64,000 nucleotides of DNA from Gallionella sp. Its GTDB lineage: Bacteria > Pseudomonadota > Gammaproteobacteria > Burkholderiales > Gallionellaceae. The position numbers and the translations under genes are program-made. The notes below the pieces were generated by a model. That model saw only the letters and a program-made list of their open reading frames with translations, was not told where the DNA came from and ran no database searches. The stretch covers positions 1 through 64,000 of the forward strand of contig JANXXX010000009.1 in assembly GCA_025350405.1 (NCBI GenBank), in the 5' to 3' direction. Positions within the stretch are counted from its first letter, which is position 1, and every line of letters begins with the position of its first letter. Below, in pieces: positions 31,619-41,709 of the stretch.

Positions 31619-32074
31619 ATGAACGCAACAACCGCACTTAAAGCTTATACCAATGTTGGAGTCGAAACCAGCATTGACTCGGCCGATTCTCACAAGTTGA
31701 TTCTGATGCTGTATCAGGGTGCGTTATTGGCCATCGCCTCTGCAAAAAACCAGATGTTGCACAAAAAGACAGCCCATAAGGGAGCTTCAATTTCAAAGGC
31801 TATCGCTATCATCGAGAGTGGATTGCATGCCAGTCTGGACATGAGTGTCGGGGGTGAATTGGCGCAAAATCTGTCCTCGTTGTATGGCTATATGAACATG
31901 CGCTTGATTACCGCCAATTTGAAAAATGATGTGGTTGCGCTGGATGAAGTAGCCCGTTTGCTGACCGAATTAAAGGAGGCTTGGGAGAGCATTCGCCAGC
32001 CCGCTACTGTACAAGCCTTGGCTCAACAACCAATGCCTGCTGCCAAGACACAACTGACTTATAGGAAAAAATAA
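31619..32074 (+). CDS. fliS: Flagellar export chaperone FliS
   Basis: YTNVGVETSIDSADSHKLILMLYQGALLAIASAKNQM..LSSLYGYMNMRLITANL. Confidence 0.93.
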   Translation: MNATTALKAYTNVGVETSIDSADSHKLILMLYQGALLAIASAKNQMLHKKTAHKGASISKAIAIIESGLHASLDMSVGGELAQNLSSLYGYMNMRLITANLKNDVVALDEVARLLTELKEAWESIRQPATVQALAQQPMPAAKTQLTYRKK

Positions 32075-32079
32075 TTATT

Positions 32080-32403
32080 ATGAGCGCATCTCAAGTCATT
32101 ACGAATTATGAATCACTGTCTTCCATTACCAGCCTAATGCGTGAAGCGGCTGTACATGGCGAGTGGGATCAACTGATTGATCTCGAACAACAGTGCAATC
32201 AGCATGTCTCCGCCATGCAAACAGTGGATACAGAGTCAAAGCTGGATGAGCCGTCAAGGCAGCGCAAAGTTCAGTTGATCAAAAAAATTCTGGCGGATGA
32301 TGCCGAGATTCGCAATCGAACCGAAAAGTGGATGGAGCAATTGCAGCACATCATGCACAACAATCGTCAGGAACAACGTTTGCAAGAGGCCTACGGGATT
32401 TAA
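32080..32403 (+). CDS. fliT: FliT-like flagellar chaperone
   Basis: 107 aa directly after fliS; helical, WDQLIDLEQQCNQHV, typical FliT size and position. Confidence 0.7.
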   Translation: MSASQVITNYESLSSITSLMREAAVHGEWDQLIDLEQQCNQHVSAMQTVDTESKLDEPSRQRKVQLIKKILADDAEIRNRTEKWMEQLQHIMHNNRQEQRLQEAYGI

Positions 32404-32471
32404 AGAGTTGAGTAACAGACAATGGACAGACCTCATGCGGCTTTAATTTTCCATTTTCTGTTTACTGAGCA

Positions 32472-33560
32472 ATGCTCCCAGCAAATCTGATCAGCGCGCT
32501 TCAAGCACTTTCCAGTTCCGGGAAACCTCTGATTGCAGCATCTGTCGATGCGCCTAATCCAGCTATCAAACTTGAGCCTGGGCAGCAATTTCAAGGTTCC
32601 GTTCAGGCCAAAATAAGCGAAGGTATATACAAGGTGCAAGTCGCCGGGCAAACTCTCCAGATGCGCTTGCCCGGCAACATCCAGAGTGGTGATGTCATAA
32701 AACTCGAAGTGATTGCCACACGCCCCAGAATTACTTTCAGCATGGTCGCATCGACCAATCCGCTTTCGACCCCGGAACAAATCGGAGCCTCAGCTCGCTT
32801 ACTATCCAATCTTGCGGAGTTACCACTCGAGCGCCCTGTCATTCAACAACTCGGCAACAAGGCGGTTTGGCCAGCCAAGCAATCCGTGTCTGATACCAAG
32901 TTGCTGGCAGGGGCACTTCGTGAAGCTTTGGGCAAAAGCGGCTTGTTCTATGAGTCGCATCAGGCACAGTGGATACGCGGAGAACGCAGCTCGAATCAAT
33001 TGCTGGAAGAGCCGCAAAATGTGTTGACTGGGAAAAATTTGCTGCCATCCACCGCCAGCCAACAGGCCGCTTCGAATGTCAATGGTACGTACAGCTTTTC
33101 GGATACTCAAAATTCGCAAGCACTGCGAGGTGCTGACTTATCCGCATTTGATCCAGGTGCAAAACAAACAGCTTCGACTGACAGCAACGTTTCCTTGCCG
33201 GTGGCTAAAGAATTGCTGCATCTAGTGCAGCAGCAGCTGCACACTCTGGAATACCATCATATGGTTTGGATGGGCCAAATCTGGCCTGGACAGCAGATGC
33301 AATGGGAAATTCAAGGTGAGCCGGAACACCCGGCTCGGCAGGAGGATGAGCGCCAGTGGAGCACTGAAATGGAATTGTCTTTACCAAAATTAGGCGATGT
33401 CCATGCCCGCTTGGTCTTCGCTGAAAGCGGGTTGCGGCTGACGCTGCATGCAGCAGATTCACAAACCGTCGAGCTATTCAATCGCACCATGCCCCAGCTC
33501 AAGAACTCACTTGCCGATGCCGACATTGCGCTGCTCGCTGCCGTGGTGGAAAAAACATGA
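32472..33560 (+). CDS. FliK-like hook-length control C-terminal domain protein (first of two FliK-type genes)
   Basis: 362 aa; C-terminal MELSLPKLGDVHARLVFAESGLRLTLHAADSQTVELFNRTMPQLKNSLADADI resembles the FliK C-terminal domain. Confidence 0.65.
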   Translation: MLPANLISALQALSSSGKPLIAASVDAPNPAIKLEPGQQFQGSVQAKISEGIYKVQVAGQTLQMRLPGNIQSGDVIKLEVIATRPRITFSMVASTNPLSTPEQIGASARLLSNLAELPLERPVIQQLGNKAVWPAKQSVSDTKLLAGALREALGKSGLFYESHQAQWIRGERSSNQLLEEPQNVLTGKNLLPSTASQQAASNVNGTYSFSDTQNSQALRGADLSAFDPGAKQTASTDSNVSLPVAKELLHLVQQQLHTLEYHHMVWMGQIWPGQQMQWEIQGEPEHPARQEDERQWSTEMELSLPKLGDVHARLVFAESGLRLTLHAADSQTVELFNRTMPQLKNSLADADIALLAAVVEKT

Positions 33561-33856
33561 AACCACCCAACCTCACACCGCAACAAGTCGCTGTCGCACT
33601 GACCTATGGTAAGAATCAAAGTGCACCAAAAGTGATTGCGAAAGGACGCGGGCTGATCGCCCAAGCGATTATCGAACGTGCCAAACAACATGGAGTTTTT
33701 GTGCATGAATCCGAAGATTTGGTCGGCTTGTTAATGAAAGTTGAACTTGACCAGGAAATCCCCGCGCAACTTTATCTGGCTGTGGCTGAGCTACTCGCCT
33801 GGCTATACCGTCTGGAACATGCAAACTCCCCCACTTCTCCTTTTATTAACAAATAA
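33557..33856 (+). CDS. Stand-alone FlhB C-terminal (EscU/YscU-like) domain protein
   Basis: 99 aa; PQQVAVALTYGKNQSAPKVIAKGRGLIAQAIIERAKQHGVFVHESEDLVGLLMKVELDQEIPAQLYLAVAELLAWLY. Confidence 0.85.
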   Translation: MKPPNLTPQQVAVALTYGKNQSAPKVIAKGRGLIAQAIIERAKQHGVFVHESEDLVGLLMKVELDQEIPAQLYLAVAELLAWLYRLEHANSPTSPFINK

Positions 33857-33901
33857 TTTTGTTATCATGTTCGACAATATGACTAATGCAGCATCAAGAA
33901 C

Positions 33902-34654
33902 ATGGAAAAAGATAATTCGCTAAAAATAGAGGTTCTAATCAAAGAGAAAGATGACAAGTACAGCATCTCTTCGCCAAAAGAAATCAAGTTCGTTATGCAT
34001 TACATCGCCGAAAAGGGAAACCGTGTTGCCCTATATTACGGTAACGAGAACGATTTCATCCTGACCACACTATTGGCGGTCGATGATAGCGGTATGTGGT
34101 TGGAACAAAGCCCGAATGAAACGGATAATAGACGCATTATTGAGAGTAACAAGCTGATTTTCGTCAGTTCACACTTGCAGATCAAGGTTCAATTCGTCGT
34201 TAATCAGGCCGGCAACGCGATGTATCAGGGTCGCCCTGCTTTCTATCTACCTCTGCCGGATAGTCTTTACCGGTTACAACGGCGCGAATACTATCGGCTT
34301 ACAACTCCTATTGCTAACCCTTTGCGCTGCATCGTCGCCAGGAAGCCTTCGCCCAATATAAAACCGCGCGAGTTTATTATTATGGATATCAGTTGTGGCG
34401 GCGTCGGACTAATTTGTATGGAAACAGACACCGAACTCATCCCTGGCCTATCCTATTCAGATTGTCAGATCGAGCTCCCAGAAATAGGCACGATCAGAGG
34501 AACGATCGAAGTTAAAAATCTGATTATAATGAATTCAAAATCAGGTGGCGAACATAAACGCGCTGGCTGTGAATTCAAAGATCTCGACGGCGCATCTATC
34601 ATTTTGCTGCAACGCTACATAACAAATATGCAGCGCACAAAAACAATAACTTAG
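33902..34654 (+). CDS. ycgR: YcgR-like flagellar brake protein with PilZ domain
   Basis: 250 aa; YcgR N-terminal beta domain, then PLPDSLYRLQRREYYRLTTPIANPLRC and IMDISCGGVGL PilZ motifs. Confidence 0.88.
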   Translation: MEKDNSLKIEVLIKEKDDKYSISSPKEIKFVMHYIAEKGNRVALYYGNENDFILTTLLAVDDSGMWLEQSPNETDNRRIIESNKLIFVSSHLQIKVQFVVNQAGNAMYQGRPAFYLPLPDSLYRLQRREYYRLTTPIANPLRCIVARKPSPNIKPREFIIMDISCGGVGLICMETDTELIPGLSYSDCQIELPEIGTIRGTIEVKNLIIMNSKSGGEHKRAGCEFKDLDGASIILLQRYITNMQRTKTIT

Positions 34655-34740
34655 GTGGAATGAATACCATGCCGCCTCTAATCATCCTCACGCTACTGCA
34701 CAACCATGATGAACCGCCCGATTTTGCGTTAAGCTTAAAA

Positions 34741-35061
34741 TCAGATTTGCATATTCATGATGTCGTTATATGCCTGCACAAACTTGTTGCGAATCTGAAC
34801 AGTAGTTTGAAAATTGATGTTAGCTTTCTGCATTTCAATCATGGTGTCACTCAAACTAACCCTGTCGTCGCCCAGCACAAAGGCTTTTTGCATTGCTTCC
34901 GACTTGGCTTGAACCTGCGCCACTCCGTCTAATGACGATTTCAGCACACTGGAAAAGTCTACTTTGCTTGGTTGCGCTGCCGGGCTTGGTTCACGTAACC
35001 CAGCTGCCGCTGCTGCAACACGCATTTGCGCCAATAAGCTATCAACTGCCGAAGTATTCAT
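34741..35061 (-). CDS. fliE: Flagellar hook-basal body protein FliE
   Basis: VDFSSVLKSSLDGVAQVQAKSEAMQKAFVLGDDRVSLSDTMIEMQKANINFQTTVQIRNKFVQAYNDIMNMQI. Confidence 0.95.
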   Translation of the reverse strand: MNTSAVDSLLAQMRVAAAAAGLREPSPAAQPSKVDFSSVLKSSLDGVAQVQAKSEAMQKAFVLGDDRVSLSDTMIEMQKANINFQTTVQIRNKFVQAYNDIMNMQI

Positions 35062-35234
35062 TTTGTGCCTCCTTCTCGCCCACTTTTAAGTAATTGCACA
35101 ATACTCATATGGACGCATCTGTCATTTAGCGAAAAGACACGGGTTTCCCCCGTTATTCATGTTTTCAAATTGCCTTTTGCCATTGATAATGCACTCTCTG
35201 CCTCAGTGGCTTTTTGGTGTGGTTCCGAATCATC

Positions 35235-36845
35235 ATGGCTGAACAGGAAAGCAACGCATCAAGTGGATTTAACCAACTCAACCTCCAGCAAAAGATGGGG
35301 GTGGCGGTTGGCATTGCGGCATTGTTTGCTCTCATCGCCGGTCTATGGATGTGGGGACAAACACCAGATTATCGCGTTCTCTACAGCAACTTGTCTGATC
35401 GCGATGGTGGATCAATCATCGAGTCGCTGCAGCAAATGAACATTCCGTACAAGTTCGCCGAGGGTGGCGGAGCATTGATGGTGCCTTCCAACTTGGTACA
35501 CGAAGCACGTCTGAAACTGGCTTCTCAAGGGCTCCCCAAGGGTGGAAACGTCGGTTTTGAATTAATGGAGAACCAACGATTCGGCATCACCCAATTTGCC
35601 GAGCAGGTCAATTACCAACGTGCGCTGGAAGGTGAGTTGGCACGTTCGGTGCAAACCATAGGTGCAGTAGCCGCCGCACGCGTTCACTTGGCCATCCCAA
35701 AACCCAGCGTGTTTGTCAAAGAACAACAGAAACCCAGCGCATCTGTAGTGCTCAGCCTTCAAGGCGGAAGACTGCTTGATTCAGCTCAGGTCAGCGCGAT
35801 TGTTCACTTGATTTCGAGCAGTGTGCCGGAACTTTCCGCCAAGAGCGTGACGGTGGTGGATCAGAACGGCACATTGCTGAGTGCCAGCCATGACGGCGGC
35901 AGCAATGAGGGGCTAGACGCGAATCAGCTCAAATATGTGCAACAGATTGAACGTGGCTATATCGAGCGTATCAACACGTTGCTGATTCCAATGCTCGGCG
36001 CAAACAATGTGCGCGCGGAGGTATCCGCCGATATTGATTTTTCGCGCACCGAGCAAACATCTGAAGTCTTCAAACCAAATCAAAGCCCGACTGCACAAGT
36101 GATACGCAGCCAACAAAGCAGCGCTGTGACCAGTAGCGCTGGTCAGAGTGGCGGCATCCCGGGCGCGCTGACCAACCAACCTCCCGTTCCAGCTACTGCC
36201 CCTATTGTTGCCGGCAAAGGCGCTTCAACCAGCACTAACAATGCAGGCCCAACCAGTCAGCAAAAAGAATCCACGGTGAACTATGAGGTAGATCGCACCA
36301 TCAGCCACACTGTGCTGCCGGTTGGTTCTGTCAAACGCTTATCGGTTGCGGTAGTGGTCAATGGCAATCGCAAGGTGACTGATGCCAAGGGAAAAAGCAG
36401 CATTAAACCATTGAGTGATGCTGAGAAAGAACAGATCAATAATCTGGTCAAAGATGCCATTGGTTTTGATCAGAAGCGCGGAGACAGCCTGAATGTGCAG
36501 GTTGCTGCCTTTACCGAAACCAAGGAAGTTGTAGAAGAGATACCTTTCTGGAAGCAACCTTATGTAATCGAACTTGCCAAAGATATAATTAAATATGCGT
36601 TGATCGCCGCAGCCATGTGGTTCGTCGTATTTCGCGTCATCAAACCTACTTTCCGCACCTTACTCACCGCATTGAGCAGTATGGGCAGCGTTAAAGCGGT
36701 TCCAGATGAACGCGCCAATACCGGCGCACAATTTTCTGCGGGAGCCACGGCACCTTATGAGCAGAACCTGCAGGTCGCTCGGCAAATTGCCCAGCAAGAG
36801 CCCAAGATTGTTGCCAGCGTCATCAAGGAATGGGTAAAAGAATGA
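35235..36845 (+). CDS. fliF: Flagellar M-ring protein FliF
   Basis: DYRVLYSNLSDRDGGSIIESLQQMNIPYKFAEGGGALMVPSNLVHEARLKLASQGLPKGG; C-terminal FliG-binding segment. Confidence 0.95.
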   Translation: MAEQESNASSGFNQLNLQQKMGVAVGIAALFALIAGLWMWGQTPDYRVLYSNLSDRDGGSIIESLQQMNIPYKFAEGGGALMVPSNLVHEARLKLASQGLPKGGNVGFELMENQRFGITQFAEQVNYQRALEGELARSVQTIGAVAAARVHLAIPKPSVFVKEQQKPSASVVLSLQGGRLLDSAQVSAIVHLISSSVPELSAKSVTVVDQNGTLLSASHDGGSNEGLDANQLKYVQQIERGYIERINTLLIPMLGANNVRAEVSADIDFSRTEQTSEVFKPNQSPTAQVIRSQQSSAVTSSAGQSGGIPGALTNQPPVPATAPIVAGKGASTSTNNAGPTSQQKESTVNYEVDRTISHTVLPVGSVKRLSVAVVVNGNRKVTDAKGKSSIKPLSDAEKEQINNLVKDAIGFDQKRGDSLNVQVAAFTETKEVVEEIPFWKQPYVIELAKDIIKYALIAAAMWFVVFRVIKPTFRTLLTALSSMGSVKAVPDERANTGAQFSAGATAPYEQNLQVARQIAQQEPKIVASVIKEWVKE

Positions 36846-37834
36846 CTACTGGCATCGAAAAAAGTGCGATTTTCCTGATGACGCTTGGCGAAAGCGAAGC
36901 CGCAGCAGTGCTGAAATATCTTGAGCCCAAAGAAGTGCAAAGAATCAGTTCAGCCATGATGAAGCTGAAAAACCTTGGCCGCGAACAGATTGCCCAGGTA
37001 TTTCACGATTTTTTTATTGTCGCATCGGATAAAACGACCATTGGGATGGATTCCAGCGATTACATCCGCGGCATGCTCATCCAAGCGCTGGGGGACGACA
37101 AGGCAGCCGGATTGCTGGATCGCATCATGACCAACAGCGATACTAGCGGTATCGAAAGTTTGAAGTGGATGGATCCGGGTTCGGTGGCGGAAATGATTTG
37201 CAACGAACATCCGCAAATCATCGCGACCATTCTGGTGCACCTGGATCCAGACCAATCCGCCGATGTCCTTAAAATGCTACCCGAGCGTACGCGCAACGAT
37301 GTGCTGTTGCGCATTTCCACGCTGGATAGCGTACAGCCTGTAGCTCTGCATGAACTTAATGACGTATTAGGAAAACTCATGTCAGGTGGCGGCTCCTTGA
37401 AAAAAAATCTGCAGGGTGGTGTGGGGGCTGCCGCAGAAATCCTGAACTTCATGGGTGGTGCGCTGGAGGCTGAAATGATGGAAAACGTGCGCAGCTTCGA
37501 CCCCGAGCTGGCACAAAAAATTGAAGACAAGATGTTCGTCTTCGAAAATATTATGGATATTGATGACCGCGGCATCCAGCTTATCCTTCGCGAAGTTCAG
37601 TCAGAATCTTTAATTATCGCCCTCAAGGGTGCAAACGAAGAATTGCGCGAAAAGATTTTCAAGAATATGTCGACGCGTGCTGCCGAAATGATGCGGGAAG
37701 ACCTCGAATCCAAAGGTCCGGTCAGACTCAGCGATGTCGAAGCCAACCAAAAGGAAATTCTCAAAATTGTGCGTCGCTTGTCCGATGAAGGTCAGATTGC
37801 ATTAGGCGGAAAGAACGAGGAAGCCTATGTCTAG
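36842..37834 (+). CDS. fliG: Flagellar motor switch protein FliG
   Basis: GIEKSAIFLMTLGESEAAAVLKYLEPKEVQRISSAM; FVFENIMDIDDRGIQLILREV. Confidence 0.95.
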   Translation: MTTGIEKSAIFLMTLGESEAAAVLKYLEPKEVQRISSAMMKLKNLGREQIAQVFHDFFIVASDKTTIGMDSSDYIRGMLIQALGDDKAAGLLDRIMTNSDTSGIESLKWMDPGSVAEMICNEHPQIIATILVHLDPDQSADVLKMLPERTRNDVLLRISTLDSVQPVALHELNDVLGKLMSGGGSLKKNLQGGVGAAAEILNFMGGALEAEMMENVRSFDPELAQKIEDKMFVFENIMDIDDRGIQLILREVQSESLIIALKGANEELREKIFKNMSTRAAEMMREDLESKGPVRLSDVEANQKEILKIVRRLSDEGQIALGGKNEEAYV

Positions 37835-38456
37835 TACAGTCATTCCTAAAGAGCAGCTGACCGCATTCGAGCGTTGGGAGCTCGCCTCGTTCGATTCACA
37901 TTCAGGAGGAAATATCCAGGGCATCGTGCATAGAAAAACCGCGCACGCCACCGTTGCAGAAGTGGAGAACATCCGGCAACAAGCACACGATGAAGGCCGT
38001 GCTGCTGGTTATGCAGACGGCATCGAGCAAGCTCACCGCGAGGTGGCGCAAATTCACGAGCTACTGCAAAATTTGCAGGATGGACTCAATCAATTGGACG
38101 GACAAGTGGCACAATCATTACTTGACTTGTCGCTTGAAGTAGCCAATAAAATGGTGTGCGAGACATTGCAGGTGAAGCCAGAAGTGATTCTGAAAATTGT
38201 CAACGATGCAATTAGCAGTTTGCCGCACTTCAATCAGAATGCCCATTTGATTTTGCATCCGGAAGATGCCGAATTGATTCGCAAGCATATGGGCGAGCAA
38301 TTGTCGCATGCCGGATGGAAAATTTTTACCGACCCACAAATCATGCGCGGGGGATGCCGCGTGGAGACCGCGCATAGCCACGTGGATGCTACCACTGATG
38401 CACGCTGGAAACGCATTATTGAATCGATTGGGCAGGATAAATCATGGCAGGTGTGA
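37827..38456 (+). CDS. fliH: Flagellar assembly protein FliH
   Basis: 209 aa between fliG and fli[19 protein letters not shown] and [27 protein letters not shown]. Confidence 0.9.
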   Translation: MSSTVIPKEQLTAFERWELASFDSHSGGNIQGIVHRKTAHATVAEVENIRQQAHDEGRAAGYADGIEQAHREVAQIHELLQNLQDGLNQLDGQVAQSLLDLSLEVANKMVCETLQVKPEVILKIVNDAISSLPHFNQNAHLILHPEDAELIRKHMGEQLSHAGWKIFTDPQIMRGGCRVETAHSHVDATTDARWKRIIESIGQDKSWQV

Positions 38457-39850
38457 ATTCTCACAGCTTCCGTTGGCAGGAATTTTTAGCTGAGGGCCGT
38501 GAATATGTGGCGGACTGCAACACGATGCCGCCGAGCGGCCATCTGACCAAGGTGACTGGCATGGTGATGGAGGCCGTCGGCTTAAAAATGCCGGTTGGCA
38601 GCACCTGTGCCATACACCTGCCTAACTATGTAGTTGAAGCGGAGGTGGTCGGTTTCGCCGGAGAAAGATTGTTCCTGATGCCGGAAAACAATGTGTATGG
38701 CCTGGTTCCCGGCGCACGCGTGATGCCGATCGAACCGGCGCATGTGTTAACTCTGGGTGGAAAACGCAAGCCGATGCGCCGCACTGCGGATCATGCAAAA
38801 CATCTGCCGGTCGGCAATATGTTGCTTGGCCGCGTACTGGATGGTGCCGGCAAACCGCTAGACCAATTAGGTCCGCTGCAAGACTCAGACTCGGCACCGC
38901 TGCAAAGTCGCCCATTCAACCCATTGGAACGCGCCTCAATTGACACTGCACTCGATGTTGGCGTGCGCGCCATCAACAGCATGTTGACAGTGGGCCGCGG
39001 TCAGCGCATGGGATTATTTGCCGGTAGCGGTGTCGGCAAGAGCGTGCTGCTCGGCATGATGGCGCGCTATACCAGCGCGGATGTCACGGTGGTTGCGCTG
39101 ATCGGCGAGCGCGGCCGCGAAGTGAAGGAATTTATCAATGATATTCTCGGCAAGGAGGGCATGGCACACTCAGTAGTCGTTGCCACGCCAGCGGACACTT
39201 CGCCACTGATGCGTTTACAGGGTGCAGCTTATGCCACCACCATTGCAGAATACTTCCGCGATCAAGGCAAGAATGTTTTGCTGATTATGGACTCGCTGAC
39301 CCGTTTTGCCATGGCACAACGCGAAATCGCGCTGGCTGTCGGCGAACCGCCCGCCACCAAAGGTTATCCACCTTCTGTTTTCGCCAAGTTGCCGCAACTG
39401 GTGGAACGCGCCGGCAACGGCCTGGAAGGCAGCGGTTCAATTACTGCCTTTTATACTGTATTGACCGAAGGAGACGATCAGCAAGACCCGATTGCCGAAA
39501 GTGCGCGCGCCATTCTCGACGGACACATTGTGCTCTCACGACAGCTGGTTGAACAAGGGCATTACCCGGCAATAGATATCGAAGCTTCGATCAGCCGTGT
39601 AATGCCACGTTTGGCGTCACCGGAACACTTGTCAGTCGTGCAACGCTTCAAGCATATGTATTCCCTTTACCAACGTAACCGCGATTTGATCAGCGTAGGA
39701 GCCTATGTCAGCGGCAGCAATGCGCTACTGGATGAAGCAATTGATCTTTATCCGCGGATGGAACAATTTCTGAAACAAGACATGTATCAGCGCGAACCTT
39801 ATGCAACGAGTGTTACCCAATTAAAAGCCCTGTTTGAGCCAATACATTAA
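38444..39850 (+). CDS. fliI: Flagellum-specific ATP synthase FliI
   Basis: Walker [72 protein letters not shown]. Confidence 0.96.
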   Translation: MAGVNSHSFRWQEFLAEGREYVADCNTMPPSGHLTKVTGMVMEAVGLKMPVGSTCAIHLPNYVVEAEVVGFAGERLFLMPENNVYGLVPGARVMPIEPAHVLTLGGKRKPMRRTADHAKHLPVGNMLLGRVLDGAGKPLDQLGPLQDSDSAPLQSRPFNPLERASIDTALDVGVRAINSMLTVGRGQRMGLFAGSGVGKSVLLGMMARYTSADVTVVALIGERGREVKEFINDILGKEGMAHSVVVATPADTSPLMRLQGAAYATTIAEYFRDQGKNVLLIMDSLTRFAMAQREIALAVGEPPATKGYPPSVFAKLPQLVERAGNGLEGSGSITAFYTVLTEGDDQQDPIAESARAILDGHIVLSRQLVEQGHYPAIDIEASISRVMPRLASPEHLSVVQRFKHMYSLYQRNRDLISVGAYVSGSNALLDEAIDLYPRMEQFLKQDMYQREPYATSVTQLKALFEPIH

Positions 39851-39907
39851 CAAGATTATTCACGTGGTTATACAAGCTAATTAACCCACACTTTAACAAG
39901 CACAGCC

Positions 39908-40372
39908 ATGACCAAACCATTCTCCTTACAACCTTTGATCAATCTGGCCAAGCACCAGAATGATTCGGCAACACACAAGCTCGGGCAACTCAACAAGCAA
40001 CAGCACGGTGCGCAAAGCAAACTTGAAATGCTCCAGCAATACCGTAAGGACTATCAGGCACGCATGCAGGAATCGACAAAAAACGGCATTGATCCAGCCG
40101 AATTGCGCAATTTTCAGGGGTTTATCAATAAGCTCGATGAAGCCATCAGCCAGCAACTCAAGCTGGTTGGGCAAAGCAAGGTCTCAACACAAGTCGGACG
40201 TGGTGAATTCGACACTGCACGGCGCAAACTGAAATCGTTCGACACGTTACAACAACGCCATATTGAAACTCAAAAAAAGGTCGCCGAGAAGTCAGAACAA
40301 AAATCTCAGGATGAGCATTCCAGCAGATCTGCCAACAACAGGGCAATTAGTAGCGAAGATCATAATAAGTAA
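39908..40372 (+). CDS. fliJ: Flagellar export protein FliJ
   Basis: 154 aa coiled-coil protein directly after fliI (LINLAKHQNDSATHKLGQLNKQQHGAQSKLEMLQQYRKDYQARM). Confidence 0.85.
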   Translation: MTKPFSLQPLINLAKHQNDSATHKLGQLNKQQHGAQSKLEMLQQYRKDYQARMQESTKNGIDPAELRNFQGFINKLDEAISQQLKLVGQSKVSTQVGRGEFDTARRKLKSFDTLQQRHIETQKKVAEKSEQKSQDEHSSRSANNRAISSEDHNK

Positions 40373-40387
40373 TTGAGGATAACTGCC

Positions 40388-41614
40388 ATGACCAATCTGC
40401 CGATTAGCAATAATAATACTCAATCACCTGCAAACGGTGCGCTAGGTGGCGCCTCGCAGCCTGCGCCAAGACCGTCCGAAGGTCGGGCGTCTGGCGGCGT
40501 CCCCGTAACGGGGGGACGCAACGATTCTTCTGTCCCCGGCAATGCTGCGCCCACCTCACAGACAAATGGTGCGGCGAATGATCAGGCTACCGATTCTTTT
40601 TCTGTTCTGCTGGCACGGCAAATCGGCGAAGCCGGTTTCCCCGCCATGAAGACCACGCAAATTTCCGGAGCTATAGATGGAAAAACCATAACCGGTGATG
40701 CAGATCAAAATGCGCAAGACCAGGCAACAATCGCCGCCAGCAATCCAAGCGATCCAGCTAACTCATTGGCTGCCATGCTGCTGCAATTTCCTCTTCAACC
40801 TTCAAAGGATATATCGCCGGTTAGTTCTCAGCTGCTACGCACCGACCCGCTCGCAGACAAGGAAAGCGGCAACTTCCCAATGACAAGAGGAGCTAAAGGG
40901 GTTAAACAGAGGGCAGCAGATAACTTGCAGCGGATATCAGACACATCAATGGAGAACGATAATGCGCTTCCCAAGACAGACAACAGGCAGCAGATTGATG
41001 CTACATCCATTATCCTTTCGTCTTCTAACGCAGTTAAGCATGTGGAGATAGCAATCAGCGCCGCAGGCCAGCCCCAAGCTAGCCCAAACAATCCTAAAAC
41101 AGTTACCACGGTGCCATCCGTGATGTCCAATATCTTGGCCAATGATATCCCCGCCGATGCCGCGCAAACCATCACCACGCCGTTAGGCAACAGCGGTTGG
41201 GCGGATGAATTCTCACAAAAGATCATCTGGATGAATAACCAGCAAAACCAGACTGCTGAATTACACTTGAATCCACCGGATTTGGGGCCTTTGAACGTAG
41301 TGCTGAAGATTTCCGACAATCAACTTACCGCCCAATTCACATCACCGCATAGTGCGGTGCGTGATGCAGTAGAAAATGCCCTGCCTAAACTTCGTGAAAT
41401 ATTGGCCGACAATAATATTACTTTAGGTAATGCTACGGTCAGCGACCAAGCTCCGCGGGATCGAAATAATGGTGGATTGATGGATCAAGGTTCCGGTACG
41501 GCGGCGCAGCGTGAAGCTATTTACAATGCAGCTAAATCGAATGAATTGGAATCGACAACTTCGCAGAGCAACCCAGCGCGTCGTCACAACGGGATGTTGG
41601 ATACTTTTGCCTGA
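40388..41614 (+). CDS. fliK: Flagellar hook-length control protein FliK
   Basis: C-terminal QNQTAELHLNPPDLGPLNVVLKISDNQLTAQFTSPHSAVRDAVENALPKLREILADNNITLGNATVSD. Confidence 0.93.
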   Translation: MTNLPISNNNTQSPANGALGGASQPAPRPSEGRASGGVPVTGGRNDSSVPGNAAPTSQTNGAANDQATDSFSVLLARQIGEAGFPAMKTTQISGAIDGKTITGDADQNAQDQATIAASNPSDPANSLAAMLLQFPLQPSKDISPVSSQLLRTDPLADKESGNFPMTRGAKGVKQRAADNLQRISDTSMENDNALPKTDNRQQIDATSIILSSSNAVKHVEIAISAAGQPQASPNNPKTVTTVPSVMSNILANDIPADAAQTITTPLGNSGWADEFSQKIIWMNNQQNQTAELHLNPPDLGPLNVVLKISDNQLTAQFTSPHSAVRDAVENALPKLREILADNNITLGNATVSDQAPRDRNNGGLMDQGSGTAAQREAIYNAAKSNELESTTSQSNPARRHNGMLDTFA

Positions 41615-41709
41615 ACATTAAAATCAAGTTGATGGGGAATTTCAGCGTTAATCGAGTTATCATCCATACTGATTTTTTCTGATAATCCAACCATCGAAGG
41701 AAGGCTAAC

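Noticed and set aside
34741-35234. fliE transcribed divergently from fliF
   Set aside because: Looked unusual at first, but this is the same arrangement known in enterobacteria.
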